Shown: positions 64,000 through 64,000 of the stretch, in pieces | Layout of the letters: every line of letters starts with the position of its first letter | Position numbering within the stretch: position 1 is the first letter of the stretch | Assembly: GCA_002335865.1 (NCBI GenBank) | Contig: DDCY01000022.1 | Coordinates: 62,001-126,000, forward strand | Reading direction: 5' to 3' | DNA length: 64,000 nucleotides | Source of the DNA: Saprospiraceae bacterium UBA1994 | Lineage (GTDB): Bacteria; Bacteroidota; Bacteroidia; Chitinophagales; Saprospiraceae | Notes under the pieces: model-generated | Seen by the model: the letters and a program-made list of their open reading frames with translations, nothing else | What the model was told of the DNA's origin: nothing | Databases searched by the model: none | Translations under genes and position numbers: made by a program

Positions 64000-64000
64000 C

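Noticed and set aside
1..64000. CRISPR arrays, insertion sequences, integrases and rRNA genes
   Set aside because: I saw no regularly spaced repeats, transposase or integrase motifs, or rRNA segments.

Overview
The window reads as a low-G+C chromosome segment of a Bacteroidota bacterium, most likely near the Saprospiria/Saprospirales. That placement is inferred from gene content and was not tested with a tree. Evidence for the phylum is a type IX secretion (T9SS) plug protein, a secreted metalloprotease with a T9SS-like C-terminal tail, DUF5777 and DUF3108 proteins, a PKD/LamG/BNR surface protein, an ASPIC/UnbV-FG-GAP lipoprotein, and several promoters of the Bacteroidota type (TAnnTTTG at -7). 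Most of the window is ordinary chromosomal housekeeping. I see no prophage, insertion sequence, CRISPR array or rRNA.

Layout. 0-7.3 kb: the 3' part of a very large surface protein, ruvC, an M14 peptidase lipoprotein and a small outer-membrane-type protein. 7.4-12 kb: a decayed UPF0126 channel gene, a YgiQ radical SAM protein and an unusual long SDR oxidoreductase. 12-18 kb: a 1 kb gap holding a candidate 35-residue membrane peptide with its own terminator, then ligA and uvrA. 18.4-23 kb: an ECF sigma factor facing a minus-strand block (rluA-type synthase, alkyltransferase-like protein, sulfotransferase, class IV aminotransferase, DUF2147, and a small acidic protein with its own promoter). 23-28.3 kb: an M43-type protease, DMT transporter and O-methyltransferase converging on DUF3108 and a flippase-like membrane protein. 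28.5-34.3 kb: pheT, a coiled-coil protein, zapA, rny and pth. 34.4-36.4 kb: yidD-hemB-recO. 36.5-40.8 kb: a 1105-residue FG-GAP lipoprotein coupled to a GT2 glycosyltransferase. 41-47.5 kb: a UvrD-like helicase-nuclease, pdxA, a HhH-GPD glycosylase and an M16-like protein without its zinc site. 47.6-50 kb: a cytochrome/DUF5777/haem-like lipoprotein cluster. 50-55.8 kb: a bacilliredoxin, a TrpF-like orphan, tRNA-Val, a TPR-like membrane protein, a cyclase-family protein, yqeY, rsmA and aroA. 55.8-56.5 kb: a thioredoxin-like gene broken by several frameshifts. 56.5-64 kb: a TIGR04282 glycosyltransferase, RND-type adaptor, TolC, T9SS plug, radical SAM/SPASM, DinB-like and the 3' part of cutC.

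Functional links. DNA repair and recombination is well represented (ruvC, ligA, uvrA, alkyltransferase-like protein, recO, a UvrD-type helicase-nuclease, a 3-methyladenine glycosylase) but scattered. The cell surface side includes T9SS components, secreted peptidases, the adaptor-TolC pair and the cytochrome cluster. I did not find a clear multi-gene system that looks undescribed. The best leads are the small-peptide locus at 12.4 kb, a run of promoters placed only 4-6 bases before start codons (suggesting leaderless mRNAs), rearranged or missing catalytic residues in LigA, the SDR and the M16 protein, an alternative-pairing structure between rny and pth, and the remains of at least two decayed genes.
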